Part shown: positions 37,609 to 46,541 of the stretch, piece by piece | How the letters are laid out: each line of letters begins with the position of its first letter | Numbering within the stretch: position 1 is the stretch's first letter | Assembly (NCBI GenBank): GCA_022843405.1 | Contig: JALHNQ010000015.1 | Span: 1 to 64,000 of the forward strand | Source: Methylocystis sp. | GTDB lineage: Bacteria; Pseudomonadota; Alphaproteobacteria; Rhizobiales; Beijerinckiaceae | Length of the DNA stretch: 64,000 nt | Direction: 5' to 3' | Made by a program: the position numbers and the translations under genes | The notes under the pieces: generated by a model | Databases searched by the model: none | What the model saw: the letters and a program-made list of their open reading frames with translations, nothing else | What the model was told of the DNA's origin: nothing

Positions 37609-38724
37609 ATGATTTGGCTTATCTTCGCCTTGCTGACCGGCGCCGCGATCATGGCGGTGTTGGCGCCGCTCGCCATGCGCGGTCAGACTGAGAATGACAG
37701 CGCCGCTGACGTCGCCTTCTTCGAGCAGCAGATCGCCGAAATCGAGCGCGAACGCACGGAAGGGCGGCTCGACGCCTTGGACGCCGAAACCGCCAAGACC
37801 GAGGCGGCGCGCCGGCTGTTGCGCGCGGAAGCTGCGCCAAAGTCCAGGACCGCGGCCTCGCGCAGGCTGGCGCTCGCCGCAGCGCTTGCGGCCATCGTCG
37901 CGATACCGGCGGTCGCGCTGACGCTCTATGCGCGCCTCGGCCATTCCGACATGCCCGACATGCCGCTGACGGCGCGGCTTGAATCCGCGCCGGAGGCGCG
38001 CGATCTCGCCGGGGCCGTCGCGCGCATCGAGCGGCATTTGCGCGAGCATCCCGAAGACGGCCGCGGCTTCGAAGTCGTCGCGCCTTATTATCTGCGCACC
38101 GGCCGCGGCGAAGAGGCGATCCACGCCTATTCGGAAGCACTGCGGCTTTTGGGCGCGACCGCGGCGCGACATGCCGCGCTTGGCGAAGCGCGCGTCGTCA
38201 TCGCGCGAGGCATAGTGACGCCGGAAGCCAAAACGGATTTCGAGGCGGCGCTCGCGCTCGATCCTTCAGCGCCGCAGGCCCAGTATTATCTCGGGCTGGC
38301 GGCGGCGCAGGCTGGAGATCGGGATAAGGCGATCGAAATCTTTTCGAAGATGGCCGCTGACGCGCCGGCCGACGCCGCTTATCTCAAGGCTGTCAACGCG
38401 CAGCTCGCCAAATTGCGCGGGGAAGCAAGCGCGCCGGTCGCCTCGCGCGGGCCGTCGAGCGAGCAGGGCAAAGCGATTGCCGCCATGCCCGCCGATGAGC
38501 GTCAGGCGATGATCCGCGGCATGGTCGATCGTCTCGCCTCGCGGTTGGAGGCCGAGGGCGACGACGTCGAGGGATGGCTGAAGCTTATTCGCGCCTATAG
38601 CGTGCTTGCCGAGACCGAAAAGGCGAAAAAGGCGGTGGACGATGCGCGACATGCGCTGGCGCGCAAGCAAGACGATGTGGCGCGCATCGATGCGCTGGCG
38701 AAGGAATTGAATATCGGCGGCTAG
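37609..38724 (+). CDS. ccmI: cytochrome c maturation protein CcmI (CycH)
   Basis: Holds apocytochrome c and presents it to the haem ligation complex. 371 residues. Two N-terminal transmembrane helices ([20 protein letters not shown] and [19 protein letters not shown]) frame a cytoplasmic loop with a leucine-zipper-like helix. A periplasmic TPR region follows from about residue 130 ([31 protein letters not shown]). First gene of ccmI-ccmE-ccmF-ccmH, an order conserved in alphaproteobacteria. Confidence 0.9.
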   Translation: MIWLIFALLTGAAIMAVLAPLAMRGQTENDSAADVAFFEQQIAEIERERTEGRLDALDAETAKTEAARRLLRAEAAPKSRTAASRRLALAAALAAIVAIPAVALTLYARLGHSDMPDMPLTARLESAPEARDLAGAVARIERHLREHPEDGRGFEVVAPYYLRTGRGEEAIHAYSEALRLLGATAARHAALGEARVVIARGIVTPEAKTDFEAALALDPSAPQAQYYLGLAAAQAGDRDKAIEIFSKMAADAPADAAYLKAVNAQLAKLRGEASAPVASRGPSSEQGKAIAAMPADERQAMIRGMVDRLASRLEAEGDDVEGWLKLIRAYSVLAETEKAKKAVDDARHALARKQDDVARIDALAKELNIGG

Positions 38725-38782
38725 ATCGAAATTTCGACTCCGCGTGAACGGGCTTATGGGGCATGGGAGCGTTCTGAATAAG

Positions 38783-39220
38783 ATGACGCGCAAGGGAAAG
38801 CGACTGACGTTGATTATCGGCGCGATGGCGGTTCTCGGCCTCGCCGCCGGGCTGATGCTTTTTGCGCTGCGCGACAATATCGTCTTCTTTTACACGCCAT
38901 CGGAACTTGCAAAGAAACAGGTCGCCGCCGGCGCGCGGCTGCGCATCGGCGGGCTGGTGAAGGAAGGTTCAGTTTTCAAGAATGGCCAGAACGTGAAGTT
39001 CACGATCACCGATAAGACGAGCGATCTCGCGGTATCCTATACCGGCCTGCTGCCGGACCTTTTCCGCGAAGGGCAGGGCGTCGTCGTCGACGGCGTGTTG
39101 CAGCCGGACGGCGCCTTTCGCGCCGACAACGTGCTCGCCAAGCATGACGAGCGCTACATGCCGCGCGACGTCGCCGACGCATTGAAGAAGCAGGGCGTCT
39201 GGCAGGGAGAGAAGAAGTGA
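38783..39220 (+). CDS. ccmE: cytochrome c maturation haem chaperone CcmE (CycJ)
   Basis: Periplasmic haem carrier; 145 residues. A membrane anchor ([20 protein letters not shown]) is followed by an OB-fold. The covalent haem-binding His121 and Tyr125 are in [13 protein letters not shown] 38783 ([10 protein letters not shown]) matches relatives; upstream starts add 9-13 residues but show no better ribosome-binding site. A 120-bp repeat separates it from ccmF. Confidence 0.93.
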   Translation: MTRKGKRLTLIIGAMAVLGLAAGLMLFALRDNIVFFYTPSELAKKQVAAGARLRIGGLVKEGSVFKNGQNVKFTITDKTSDLAVSYTGLLPDLFREGQGVVVDGVLQPDGAFRADNVLAKHDERYMPRDVADALKKQGVWQGEKK

Positions 39221-39240
39221 ACAGCGCTCCACAAGGCTTC

Positions 39241-39359
39241 CTCATCCTGAGGAGCGAGCGAAGCTCGCGTCTCGAAGGACGAGGAAGCCGCTGTCGGCAG
39301 GTGGGCGGAACGCCCTCGTGCTTCGAGACGGCCCCTGCGGGGCCTCCTCAGCATGAGGG
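39241..39359. repeat. palindromic repeat, family C (CTCATCCTGAGGAGC...CTCAGCATGAGGG)
   Basis: The left part contains CTGAGGAGC, a GAGCGAAGCTC hairpin and GTCTCGAAGGACGAGG; the right part mirrors it with CCTCGTGCTTCGAGAC, a GGCCCCTGCGGGGCC hairpin and CCTCAGCATGAGG. This paired structure is a widespread alphaproteobacterial intergenic repeat. It lies inside the ccm operon between ccmE and ccmF. Confidence 0.75.
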
Positions 39360-39392
39360 CGACTGTATCGTTGCGCCGGCATCGGGGACCGC

Positions 39393-41360
39393 ATGATCGT
39401 TGAAACCGGACATTACGCGCTCGTCCTGGCCCTCGCCTTGGCGCTGGCGCAATTCGTCATTCCCTTCATCGGCGCGCGGTTGAATGATGCGGGCCTGATG
39501 CGCGTCGCGCGCCCGGCGGCGATCACGCAATTCCTGTTCGTCGCGCTCTCCTATGGCGCGCTGACCTATGCGCATGTCGTCTCCGACTTCTCGCTCGTCA
39601 ACGTCATCGAGAATTCGCATTCGTTGAAGCCCTTCATCTACAAAATCTCCGGCGTCTGGGGAAACCACGAAGGCTCGATGCTCTTGTGGGTGCTTGTCCT
39701 CTCGCTCTGCGGCGCGCTGATCGCGATCTTTTCGAACGCGATGTCGGACAGGCTGCGTTCTGACGCGCTCGCCATGCAGGGCCTGCTCGGCGCGGCGTTT
39801 CTGCTCTTCATTCTGCAGACGTCGAATCCTTTCGCGCGCGTCGCGCCGGCGCCGTGGGAAGGCCGCGATCTCAATCCGATCCTGCAGGACCCCGGCCTCG
39901 CGATCCATCCGCCGCTGCTCTATCTCGGCTATGTCGGCTTTTCGATCGTGTTCTCTTTCGCCGCCGCCGCGCTCATCGGCGGACGGATCGACGCCGCCTG
40001 GGCGCGGGTCATTCGCCCCTGGACGCTCTTCGCCTGGATCGCGCTGACGCTCGGAATCGCGATGGGGTCGTATTGGGCCTATTACACGCTCGGCTGGGGC
40101 GGCTTCTGGTTCTGGGACCCAGTCGAAAACGCCTCGCTGATGCCTTGGATCGCTGGCACGGCGCTCGTGCATAGCGCCGCGGTGATGGAAAAGCGCGAGG
40201 CGCTGAAGGTCTGGACGATCTTTCTAGCGATTCTGGCCTTCTCGCTCTCCCTGCTCGGCACCTTCCTGGTGCGTTCCGGCGTGCTCACCTCGGTGCACGC
40301 CTTCGCCAGCGATCCCGACCGCGGCGTGTTCATTCTCGCCATTCTCGTCTTCTTCATCGGCGGCGCTCTTGCGCTCTTTGCGCTGCGCGCCGGCGCGCTG
40401 CCGGTCGGCGGACTGTTTTCGCCGATCTCGCGCGAAGGCGTGCTCGTAATCAACAATCTGCTGCTTTCGGCGTGCTGCGCCACCGTCGTCGTCGGAACGC
40501 TCTATCCGCTGGCGCTGGAAGCGCTCACCGGCGAAAAGATTTCCGTCGGCGCGCCTTTCTTCAACACCGTGCTAATTCCGATTGCGCTGCCGCTCGCGCT
40601 GCTGATGCCGATCGGCCAGATGCTCTCCTGGAAGCGCGGCGATCTTGCCGCCGCCTTGCAACGGCTGCGTATCGCCTTCGTCGTCGGCATCGTCGCGGCG
40701 GCGGCTTTCGGCGCCTGGTACGGAACGCCGTTCCTCTCCATCGTTACCGCCGGCATCGCGATCTATCTCGTGGTCGGCGCCTTGAGCGATCTTGTTTTGC
40801 GCGCGCGCGGCGGCTCGGGGCGCCCGAGCCTGAAGCGGCTCGCCGGCCTGCCGCTTTCCGCCTTCGGAACGTCGTTCGCCCACGCCGGCATGGGGCTCAC
40901 ACTGCTTGGACTTGCCGCGACCGGCTGGGGCGTCGAAAGCATCGTCGCGATGAAGCCGTCGAGCTTCTATGATGTCGGTCCTTACCAGATCGGCATCGAA
41001 TCCGTTTCACCGCGCCAGGGACCGAATTATTCGGAAGTCTATGCCGTCATGGCGGTGCGCAAGGACGGCGCGACGCTCGCGACGATCGAGCCGGCCAAGC
41101 GCTTCTATCAGGTGCGGCGCATGTCGCGCTCGGAGGCCGGCATCGTCACGATCGGCCTTGGCCAGGTTTATGCGGCGATCGGCGAGTCGCATGAGGACGG
41201 GACTATCGACGCCCGGCTGTATTGGAAGCCGCTGGTGACGCTGATCTGGATCGGCGCGCTCATCATGGCGATTGGCGGCGCGCTGTCGCTCGCCGACCGG
41301 CGCCTGCGCATCGGCGTCGCCCGCCGCGCCGCCGCGCCGGTTCTGGAGCCGGCGGAATGA
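39393..41360 (+). CDS. ccmF: haem lyase CcmF (CycK)
   Basis: Integral membrane subunit of the cytochrome c synthetase complex with CcmH and CcmI; 655 residues with about 15 hydrophobic segments. The haem-handling WWD-type domain is WGGFWFWDPVENASLMPW near residue 235; GVWGNHEGSMLLWV and HPPLLYLGYVG carry conserved His ligands. Last of its helices ends in a basic tail. Its stop overlaps the ATG chosen for ccmH (ATGA). Confidence 0.95.
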   Translation: MIVETGHYALVLALALALAQFVIPFIGARLNDAGLMRVARPAAITQFLFVALSYGALTYAHVVSDFSLVNVIENSHSLKPFIYKISGVWGNHEGSMLLWVLVLSLCGALIAIFSNAMSDRLRSDALAMQGLLGAAFLLFILQTSNPFARVAPAPWEGRDLNPILQDPGLAIHPPLLYLGYVGFSIVFSFAAAALIGGRIDAAWARVIRPWTLFAWIALTLGIAMGSYWAYYTLGWGGFWFWDPVENASLMPWIAGTALVHSAAVMEKREALKVWTIFLAILAFSLSLLGTFLVRSGVLTSVHAFASDPDRGVFILAILVFFIGGALALFALRAGALPVGGLFSPISREGVLVINNLLLSACCATVVVGTLYPLALEALTGEKISVGAPFFNTVLIPIALPLALLMPIGQMLSWKRGDLAAALQRLRIAFVVGIVAAAAFGAWYGTPFLSIVTAGIAIYLVVGALSDLVLRARGGSGRPSLKRLAGLPLSAFGTSFAHAGMGLTLLGLAATGWGVESIVAMKPSSFYDVGPYQIGIESVSPRQGPNYSEVYAVMAVRKDGATLATIEPAKRFYQVRRMSRSEAGIVTIGLGQVYAAIGESHEDGTIDARLYWKPLVTLIWIGALIMAIGGALSLADRRLRIGVARRAAAPVLEPAE

Positions 41361-42007
41361 GCGTCGATCTTTGCTTCGGCCAATCCCCCGAGCCCCTCAC
41401 CTCACCTCTCCCCGTTTTCATGGGGAGAGGGGTCATCAGCGCATCGCGTATGCGATCGGCGTTGCGGCGCGGCGCCGACCGCCTCCTCTCCCCGCTCGCG
41501 GGGAGAGGTGAGGTGAGGGGCCGGGGGTTTTGCCTTCGACTCGCGGCGTTGCTCTTCCTCCTCTTCCCCCTCGCGGCCCACGCGGTCACGCCCGGCGAAA
41601 TGCTGGCCGATCCGGCGCTCGAAGCCCGCGCGCGGGCGATCGCCACGGAGCTGCGCTGCCTCGTTTGCCAGAACCAGTCGATCGACGATTCCGACGCCTC
41701 GCTCGCCAAGGATCTGCGCGTGCTCGTGCGCGAGAAGCTCATGGAGGGGATGAGCGATGCGCAGGTGCGCGACTTCATCCATGCCCGCTACGGCGATTTC
41801 GTGCTGTTGCGCCCGCCGATGAAGCCCGGCACGCTGCTGCTATGGAGCGCGCCGTTCCTTGCGCTGCTTGCCGGGGCCGCCGCCGTCTGGATGTCGGCGC
41901 GCCGACGTTCAGGCCTCGCCGCCGCGCCCGCGAGGGCGCTCACGGAGGAAGAACGCGCGCGGCTGAAAGCGCTCGGCGCGTCAGACCCCGACCGGCCGGC
42001 GAGCTGA
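41357..42007 (+). CDS. ccmH: cytochrome c maturation protein CcmH (CycL), with repeat-derived N-terminal extension
   Basis: Thiol-reducing subunit that keeps apocytochrome cysteines reduced. The active-site LRCLVCQNQS (Cys101 and Cys104) is followed by DSDASLAKDLR, and one TM helix (LLLWSAPFLALLAGAAAVWM) lies near the C-terminus. From the ATGA overlap with ccmF the product is 216 residues, about 55 longer than usual. Codons for residues 10-57 are a family-A palindromic repeat, and the signal peptide (LRLAALLFLLFPLAAHA) only begins after it. Translation might instead start within the repeat, at ATG 41450 for instance. The frame remains open throughout. Confidence 0.88.
   Translation: MSVDLCFGQSPEPLTSPLPVFMGRGVISASRMRSALRRGADRLLSPLAGRGEVRGRGFCLRLAALLFLLFPLAAHAVTPGEMLADPALEARARAIATELRCLVCQNQSIDDSDASLAKDLRVLVREKLMEGMSDAQVRDFIHARYGDFVLLRPPMKPGTLLLWSAPFLALLAGAAAVWMSARRRSGLAAAPARALTEEERARLKALGASDPDRPAS
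41385..41525. repeat. palindromic repeat, family A, inside the 5' part of ccmH
   Basis: Begins CCCCCGAGCCCCTCACCTCA and ends GGTGAGGTGAGGGGCCGGGG. It contains hairpins CTCCCCGTTTTCATGGGGAG and CTCCCCGCTCGCGGGGAG and a central GCGC-rich part. It is the same type as 14283-14400, and lies between the ccmH start codon and its signal peptide. Confidence 0.8.
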
Positions 42008-42087
42008 CCCTATCCAACGCGTTTGCGCTGCACTATAGGGGCGGGACAGTTTCCGCCGCCCCGGCGCCCCCCATCAAGGAGCGGACC

Positions 42088-42339
42088 ATGGCCCAGCATT
42101 CCACGCCCCATTTCCACAATCAGCCCGGCGTCGCTCAGATCAGGATCGGCGCCAAGGAATTCATGTGCATCGGCGCCCTGCCGCCCTTCGACCACCCGCA
42201 TGTCTATATCGACATGGGCGCTTCGAATGAGGCCGTCTGCCCCTATTGCTCGACGCATTATGTCTTTGACCCGGCGCTGCGCGGCGGCGCCGACCCGGCC
42301 GAATGCGTCTATCGCGTGTCGCAAGATAGCGCCGCCTGA
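42088..42339 (+). CDS. zf-CHCC zinc-finger protein (NDUFS6-like)
   Basis: 83 residues. Zinc ligands are visible as Cys27 in EFMCIGALPPFDHPHVY with a His about ten residues later, and the pair CPYC (51-54) in NEAVCPYCSTHYVFD. This is the zf-CHCC family, related to the mitochondrial complex I accessory subunit NDUFS6/13-kDa protein. A role in complex I assembly in bacteria is plausible by homology but not shown. ATG 42088 has AAGGAG upstream. It is followed closely by the FAD monooxygenase. Confidence 0.8.
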   Translation: MAQHSTPHFHNQPGVAQIRIGAKEFMCIGALPPFDHPHVYIDMGASNEAVCPYCSTHYVFDPALRGGADPAECVYRVSQDSAA

Positions 42340-42351
42340 CAGAGTTAGCAG

Positions 42352-43551
42352 GTGAGCGCGCCGATCGTCATCGCCGGCGCAGGCATTGGCGGCCTCGCCG
42401 CGGCCCTGTCGCTGGCGCGCGCCGGCAAACGCGCGCTGGTCCTGGAACGCGCGCCGCGGATCGAGGAGATCGGCGCCGGACTACAGATCGCGCCGAACGC
42501 CGGACGAATCCTCGCCAAGCTCGGGCTCGAGCCGGCGCTTGCCGCCGTGGCTCTCGAGCCCGAGGCCATAAATATCCGGCGTGGGCGGGACGGCGCCGTT
42601 CTGGCGCGGCTAGACCTTTGCGACGCCTCGTCCCGCTGGGGCGCGCCATTCCGGCTGTTCCACCGCGCCGATCTGCAGGGCGCGCTGCTACAGGCGGCGC
42701 TGGACAATCCGCACACGCATGTCCGCTCGGGCGCCCGCGTCGGCGATTTCGAAGCAAGCGCGCGGGGCGTGCGCATTCGCGTGCACACCCAGGAGGGCGT
42801 CGAGGAAATCGAAGCGGCGGGTCTTGTCGGCGCCGATGGCGTGCGGTCGAGCGTGCGCGCCCATCTCGTCCCTTCCGAGAGCGACTCGCCCGCCTATTCC
42901 GGCTGCGTCGCCTGGCGCGCGACGCTGCCCGCAGAAAAGGTCTCGACGGCGCTGCGTGCGCTTGAATCCAACCTCTGGCTGCTGCCGGGCGCCCATGTCG
43001 TGCATTATCCGCTGCGCGACGCCTCGCTGATCAACGCGGTCGTCATCATCGAAGAGCCGCCGGAGGCAGAGAACGCCGCCTCCAGCCTGTCGCTAAAAGG
43101 CGAAGAACTCGCCAGCCGCTTCACGCCGAGTCACGTGGCCGCCGAGCTTCGCGAATTGATTGAGGCCGGCGACTCCTGGCGTCATTGGCCGCTGTTCGCG
43201 CGGCCGGCGCTGCGACAATGGACGCGGGGACCCGTGACGCTCCTCGGCGACGCCGCGCATCCGATGGTCCCGTTTCTGGCGCAGGGCGCCGCTCAGGCGA
43301 TCGAAGACGCCGATGCGCTCGGCGAGGCCTTCATGCGATTAGGCGCGACGGTCGAGACCGCCTTCGCCGCCTATGAAGGCGTTCGGCTTGACCGCGCCGA
43401 GCGGGTCGTGCGGGCTTCCCGCCGCCAGGGCGCTTACTTCCATTTGAGCGGATTGCCGGCTGCGGCCCGCAATCTAGCGATTCGCGCGCTCGGCGGTCCC
43501 GGCATGCTCAAGCGCAACGCCTGGCTCTATCGCGATCCGCTCAGGCGATGA
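42352..43551 (+). CDS. class A FAD-dependent monooxygenase
   Basis: 399 residues. The N-terminal FAD motif is IVIAGAGIGGLAAALSLARAG, GLVGADGVRSSVR is the DG motif, and LLGDAAHPMVPFLAQGAAQA is the second FAD/ribityl motif. These place it in the salicylate hydroxylase/UbiH-like group A flavoprotein hydroxylases that use NAD(P)H and oxygen. A catabolic 3-hydroxybenzoate or salicylate type is suggested by sequence feel, but there are no pathway neighbours. It starts at GTG 42352, 12 bp after the zinc-finger gene, so probably an operon. Confidence 0.82.
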   Translation: MSAPIVIAGAGIGGLAAALSLARAGKRALVLERAPRIEEIGAGLQIAPNAGRILAKLGLEPALAAVALEPEAINIRRGRDGAVLARLDLCDASSRWGAPFRLFHRADLQGALLQAALDNPHTHVRSGARVGDFEASARGVRIRVHTQEGVEEIEAAGLVGADGVRSSVRAHLVPSESDSPAYSGCVAWRATLPAEKVSTALRALESNLWLLPGAHVVHYPLRDASLINAVVIIEEPPEAENAASSLSLKGEELASRFTPSHVAAELRELIEAGDSWRHWPLFARPALRQWTRGPVTLLGDAAHPMVPFLAQGAAQAIEDADALGEAFMRLGATVETAFAAYEGVRLDRAERVVRASRRQGAYFHLSGLPAAARNLAIRALGGPGMLKRNAWLYRDPLRR

Positions 43552-43664
43552 CGCTCGGCGCGGCGCGCGCGGCTCGAGTCGCCAATTTGCGTCGTGCGAG
43601 GCTTGTCGTTGCAGCGCCGCGACCGGCGCGGCGTCCGCTTTCGCAGTTCGTCTCCACGAACGGC

Positions 43665-43698
43665 AAAAAAGGCGGCGCGATAAGGATCCCGCGCCGCC
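43665..43698 (-). terminator. rho-independent terminator of the Gly/Trp-rich gene
   Basis: On the minus strand: GGCGGCGCG, ten-base loop, CGCGCCGCC, then six T. The stem is nine perfect pairs. It lies 35 bp after the stop of the gene at 43733-44149. Confidence 0.85.
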
Positions 43699-43732
43699 CT
43701 TTATCACTAAGCTGCCTGGAGAGCTTCGGGCT

Positions 43733-44149
43733 TTACCAGCCCCAGCCGCCCCAACCGCCCCAGCCGCCACCCCAGCCGCCGCCCCAGCCGCCCCAGGCGC
43801 CATAGGGATAGCCCCAGCCGTAGCCATAGCCGTAGGGGTAGTCATAATAGCTCGTCGCCGCGAGGCCGGCGCCCAACAGACCGAGCCCGACGCCCGTCGC
43901 GACGACGGCGCCAGGATTGACGCCCCAGCGCCGATAGCGCCAGCCGGGCCCCCAGGCGGCGCGGCGCCAGCCCCAACCGCCGCCACGCCAGCCCCGGCGA
44001 TACCAGACGTTTTCGACAGGGCTTGCGGGCGCGACCACCGACCGATCTGGCGCGCTCATCGGGCCAGCGAACGCTTCCGTGGGCATGGCCGCCGCCAAAG
44101 TCGCGCTGCAGAGCGCGCTGGAAAGCGCCAGTTTCAGGCCTTTACGCAT
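43733..44149 (-). CDS. secreted Gly/Trp/Tyr-rich small protein
   Basis: 138 residues. A signal peptide (MRKGLKLALSSALCSATLAA, cut after TEAFA) is followed by a middle with WYRRGWRGGGWGWRR, one hydrophobic stretch (GAVVATGVGLGLLGAGLAA), then a Tyr/Gly-rich part and a tail of repeated WGG units ending in GWGW. Similar small exported proteins are common in Rhizobiales, often with a glycine-zipper helix, but their role is unknown; a cell-surface or outer-membrane location is likely. It has its own terminator and stands alone. Confidence 0.7.
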   Translation of the reverse strand: MRKGLKLALSSALCSATLAAAMPTEAFAGPMSAPDRSVVAPASPVENVWYRRGWRGGGWGWRRAAWGPGWRYRRWGVNPGAVVATGVGLGLLGAGLAATSYYDYPYGYGYGWGYPYGAWGGWGGGWGGGWGGWGGWGW

Positions 44150-44359
44150 CGTAATCCTCCTTCGCTCCTCTTGGCGCGACTTTCCGCCGCGCTACGCCGC
44201 AAACCCCCCTGGAGCTTACGTGCGAATAACAACTCAGTTAGGCGAGACTCGCTCCGCTTCGAGAGGCTAAAGCCGAACTTTTTTCTCATTCATGATAAAC
44301 GGCCGGCGTCGGCGTCCAAGGCGGAGGCCTCGCTGCGCGGACGCCGCAGGGCATGAGCG

Positions 44360-44992
44360 TTAAGATGCAGCATCCTCCTCGCGGGCCGCGAGCCGATAGC
44401 CGCCGCTTTCCGTCTTGAGCCAGCGCGGGCGCCCTGGCGAGGACTCCAATTTGCGTCGCAAGCGGTGAATATGCGTCTCAAGCGTGCGGGTCGACATATT
44501 CGGCCCGTAGCCCCAAACGTCGCGAAGCAGCGCCTCGCGCGAGACCGCCGCGCCATGGGCGCGCGCAAGCCTCGCCAGAATCGCCGATTCTTTTTCCGTC
44601 AGCTTCAGGCGCGCGCCCGACGGCGCCCGCAGTTCGCCAGCATCAAAGCGGTAGGGGCCGACAGACCCCGCGGGCGGCGTCGAATCTATAAGCGCGACAA
44701 GCTCCGTGAAGCGGAACGGGCGCGCGACGACGGCGTCGACGCCCGCCGGCGGCGATTTCGGCGCGTCCGCGATCAGGACGATGAAGGTCCGGCGCCCCTG
44801 CCGGCGCACGTCGGCAAGCGCCTCACGGCCGCAATGCGCCTCATCCAGGATCGCTGCGTCGGGCCAAGCTTCTCCCGGCGCGGCGATCCGGCCTTCGCGC
44901 AGCGCATAGCGGCCGAGTGCGGCGAATTGCTCGACGAGAGTCATCCGCAATTGCGGGTCGGCGGCGATGCTGATGGTGCGCGGAAGCTGCAT
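44360..44992 (-). CDS. OmpR-family response regulator with degenerate receiver domain
   Basis: 210 residues. The C-terminal ~95 residues are a clear winged-helix DNA-binding domain: LTEKESAILARLARAHGAAV, SREALLRDVWGY, STRTLETHIHRLRRKLE and WLKTESGGYRLA. The N-terminal part keeps the receiver layout, but the usual acidic pocket is poor: only one Asp in IAADPQLR, and ILDEAHCG where the phospho-Asp region would be. Phosphorylation-independent control is therefore likely. No histidine kinase gene is next to it. ATG 44992 (MQLPRTISIAA) fits the domain start. Confidence 0.75.
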   Translation of the reverse strand: MQLPRTISIAADPQLRMTLVEQFAALGRYALREGRIAAPGEAWPDAAILDEAHCGREALADVRRQGRRTFIVLIADAPKSPPAGVDAVVARPFRFTELVALIDSTPPAGSVGPYRFDAGELRAPSGARLKLTEKESAILARLARAHGAAVSREALLRDVWGYGPNMSTRTLETHIHRLRRKLESSPGRPRWLKTESGGYRLAAREEDAAS

Positions 44993-45078
44993 GGTCTGGC
45001 GGTCGCTGCTCGCTTCGAAGAGACCATTCCTGCTATAGGCGGTCGAACGCGCCGGCAAGCGGCGCAGATGAAATCAAC

Positions 45079-45621
45079 ATGCCACGGCGATCAAAGCGGA
45101 CGAAACCTGCCGGACTCGCATTGCTACGCGTCGCGCGCCGCATTGGCGGGCGCCCGCATGAGGGACGGCTGATCGCGGGCACGCTGGTTCTCCCTTGCGC
45201 GCTGGGCCGCAGCGGGATCGCGCGCTGCAAGCGCGAGGGCGACGGCGCGACGCCCGCCGGCCGCTGGCCGCTCCTTTATTTCTATCTGCGCGCGCCAGTC
45301 CCTCTGCGTCTGCCTTGGCGGCGCACGCGGCCGGGCGATATCTGGTGCGACGACCCGCGCTCGTTTCTTTATAATAAGCCGCTCCGCGGGCTGTCGCGTC
45401 TCGGCCATGAGGAAATGTGGCGCGAAGATCAGCTCTACGACGCCGTCGGCGTGATGGGCTACAACCTTTGTCCCCGCACGCGCTGGCGCGGCAGCGCGAT
45501 TTTCTTTCACATCGCGACCGAAGACCTTGCCGCCACCGCTGGCTGCGTCGCGCTGCGCGCCCGTGACATGGCGCGGCTTCTGCCGAGTCTGGGGCGTAAA
45601 GTCGCGCTGCTGATCGGATAG
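45079..45621 (+). CDS. L,D-transpeptidase family (YkuD) protein
   Basis: 180 residues. The catalytic block is FFHIATEDLAATAGCVAL with His144 and Cys156, matching the YkuD H-x(n)-S/T-x-GC pattern with Ala-Thr-Ala before the GC. GDGATPAGRWPLL is the usual upstream strand of this subgroup (YafK/ErfK-like, COG3786). No signal peptide is evident at the ATG used, so export is uncertain; residues 12-22 are only weakly hydrophobic. It may act in cell-wall crosslinking. It is divergent from the regulator gene with 86 bp between. Confidence 0.75.
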   Translation: MPRRSKRTKPAGLALLRVARRIGGRPHEGRLIAGTLVLPCALGRSGIARCKREGDGATPAGRWPLLYFYLRAPVPLRLPWRRTRPGDIWCDDPRSFLYNKPLRGLSRLGHEEMWREDQLYDAVGVMGYNLCPRTRWRGSAIFFHIATEDLAATAGCVALRARDMARLLPSLGRKVALLIG

Positions 45622-45631
45622 ACGCCGCCTT

Positions 45632-45655
45632 CACCCTCCCCTTAAGGGGAGGGTG
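45632..45655. terminator. perfect 24-bp palindrome between convergent genes
   Basis: CACCCTCCCCTT is followed directly by its reverse complement AAGGGGAGGGTG. It sits between the YkuD gene and the convergent YggS-type gene and probably limits read-through both ways. No T-run; also resembles a family-A half element. Confidence 0.55.
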
Positions 45656-45678
45656 GGCGCTTCCGTCGCTTGGTGGCC

Positions 45679-46350
45679 TCACGCGGGATAATCCCGCTCG
45701 CCCATGATCGCCGAACCGACCCGGACATAGGTCGCGCCGAGTTGGATCGCGAGTTCGAAATCCGAACTCATGCCCATCGACAATTCGCTGATCCCATTGC
45801 GCGCGGCGATGTCGGCGAGCAGGGCGAAATGCGGCGAGGCCTGCTGCTCGACCGGCGGCACGCACATCAGCCCTTCGATTTTCAGTCCGTAATTGTCGCG
45901 GCAGGCGGTCAAGAAGCGATCGGCGTTTTCGGGGAGGACCCCGGCCTTTTGCGGCTCGGCGCCGGTGTTGACCTGCACGAAAAGCCGCGGGCGCTTGCCT
46001 GTCCGGGATATTTCCTCCGACAGCGCCTTGGCGATCTTCTCGCGGTCGACGCTTTCGATGACGTCGAACAGCTCCACCGCCTCGCGCGTCTTGTTGGATT
46101 GCAGCGGGCCGATGAGGTGCAGTTCGATGTCGGGATATTTTTCGCGCAGACGAGGCCATTTCGCCGCTGCTTCCTGAACCCTGTTCTCGCCGAAAATCCG
46201 GTGGCCGGCTTCGAGCAGGGGAAGCGCCGCCTTGGCCGGAAAAGTCTTGGTGACGCAGACGAGGCGGACGGAATGCGGGTCGCGGCCGCAGTCCGCTGCG
46301 GCGCGGCAAATCGCTTCACGGGTCGAAATCAGGCGATCCAAGGCTCCCAT
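45679..46350 (-). CDS. YggS-family pyridoxal-phosphate homeostasis protein
   Basis: 223 residues, single TIM-barrel domain like the N-terminal part of alanine racemase. Lys35 in VCVTKTFPAK binds PLP; FGENRVQEAAAKW, LHLIGPLQSNKTREAV, VNTGAEPQKAGV and LSMGMSSDFELAIQLGA are family signatures. It balances free PLP and keto/amino acid pools. ATG 46350 (MGALDRL) is chosen; twelve more codons in frame upstream are unsupported. Near leuS as in many Rhizobiales, but on the opposite strand. Confidence 0.92.
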   Translation of the reverse strand: MGALDRLISTREAICRAAADCGRDPHSVRLVCVTKTFPAKAALPLLEAGHRIFGENRVQEAAAKWPRLREKYPDIELHLIGPLQSNKTREAVELFDVIESVDREKIAKALSEEISRTGKRPRLFVQVNTGAEPQKAGVLPENADRFLTACRDNYGLKIEGLMCVPPVEQQASPHFALLADIAARNGISELSMGMSSDFELAIQLGATYVRVGSAIMGERDYPA

Positions 46351-46541
46351 GGCCCGCGAAAATCGCGATTTCCACGAAAGGGTCAAGCGCCGAATCTTTT
46401 GCGCCTTCGCAGTGCGGAACTTCGTCCCGTCGAGCGCGTTAAGCTTGCGGCGGGGGCGAGATGCGGGATGGTTGCGCAGACGGCTATTGAGAAACGCTCA
46501 CGCCCTACCAATTATCCTTCGCACAGCATTGGAGGCCGACC

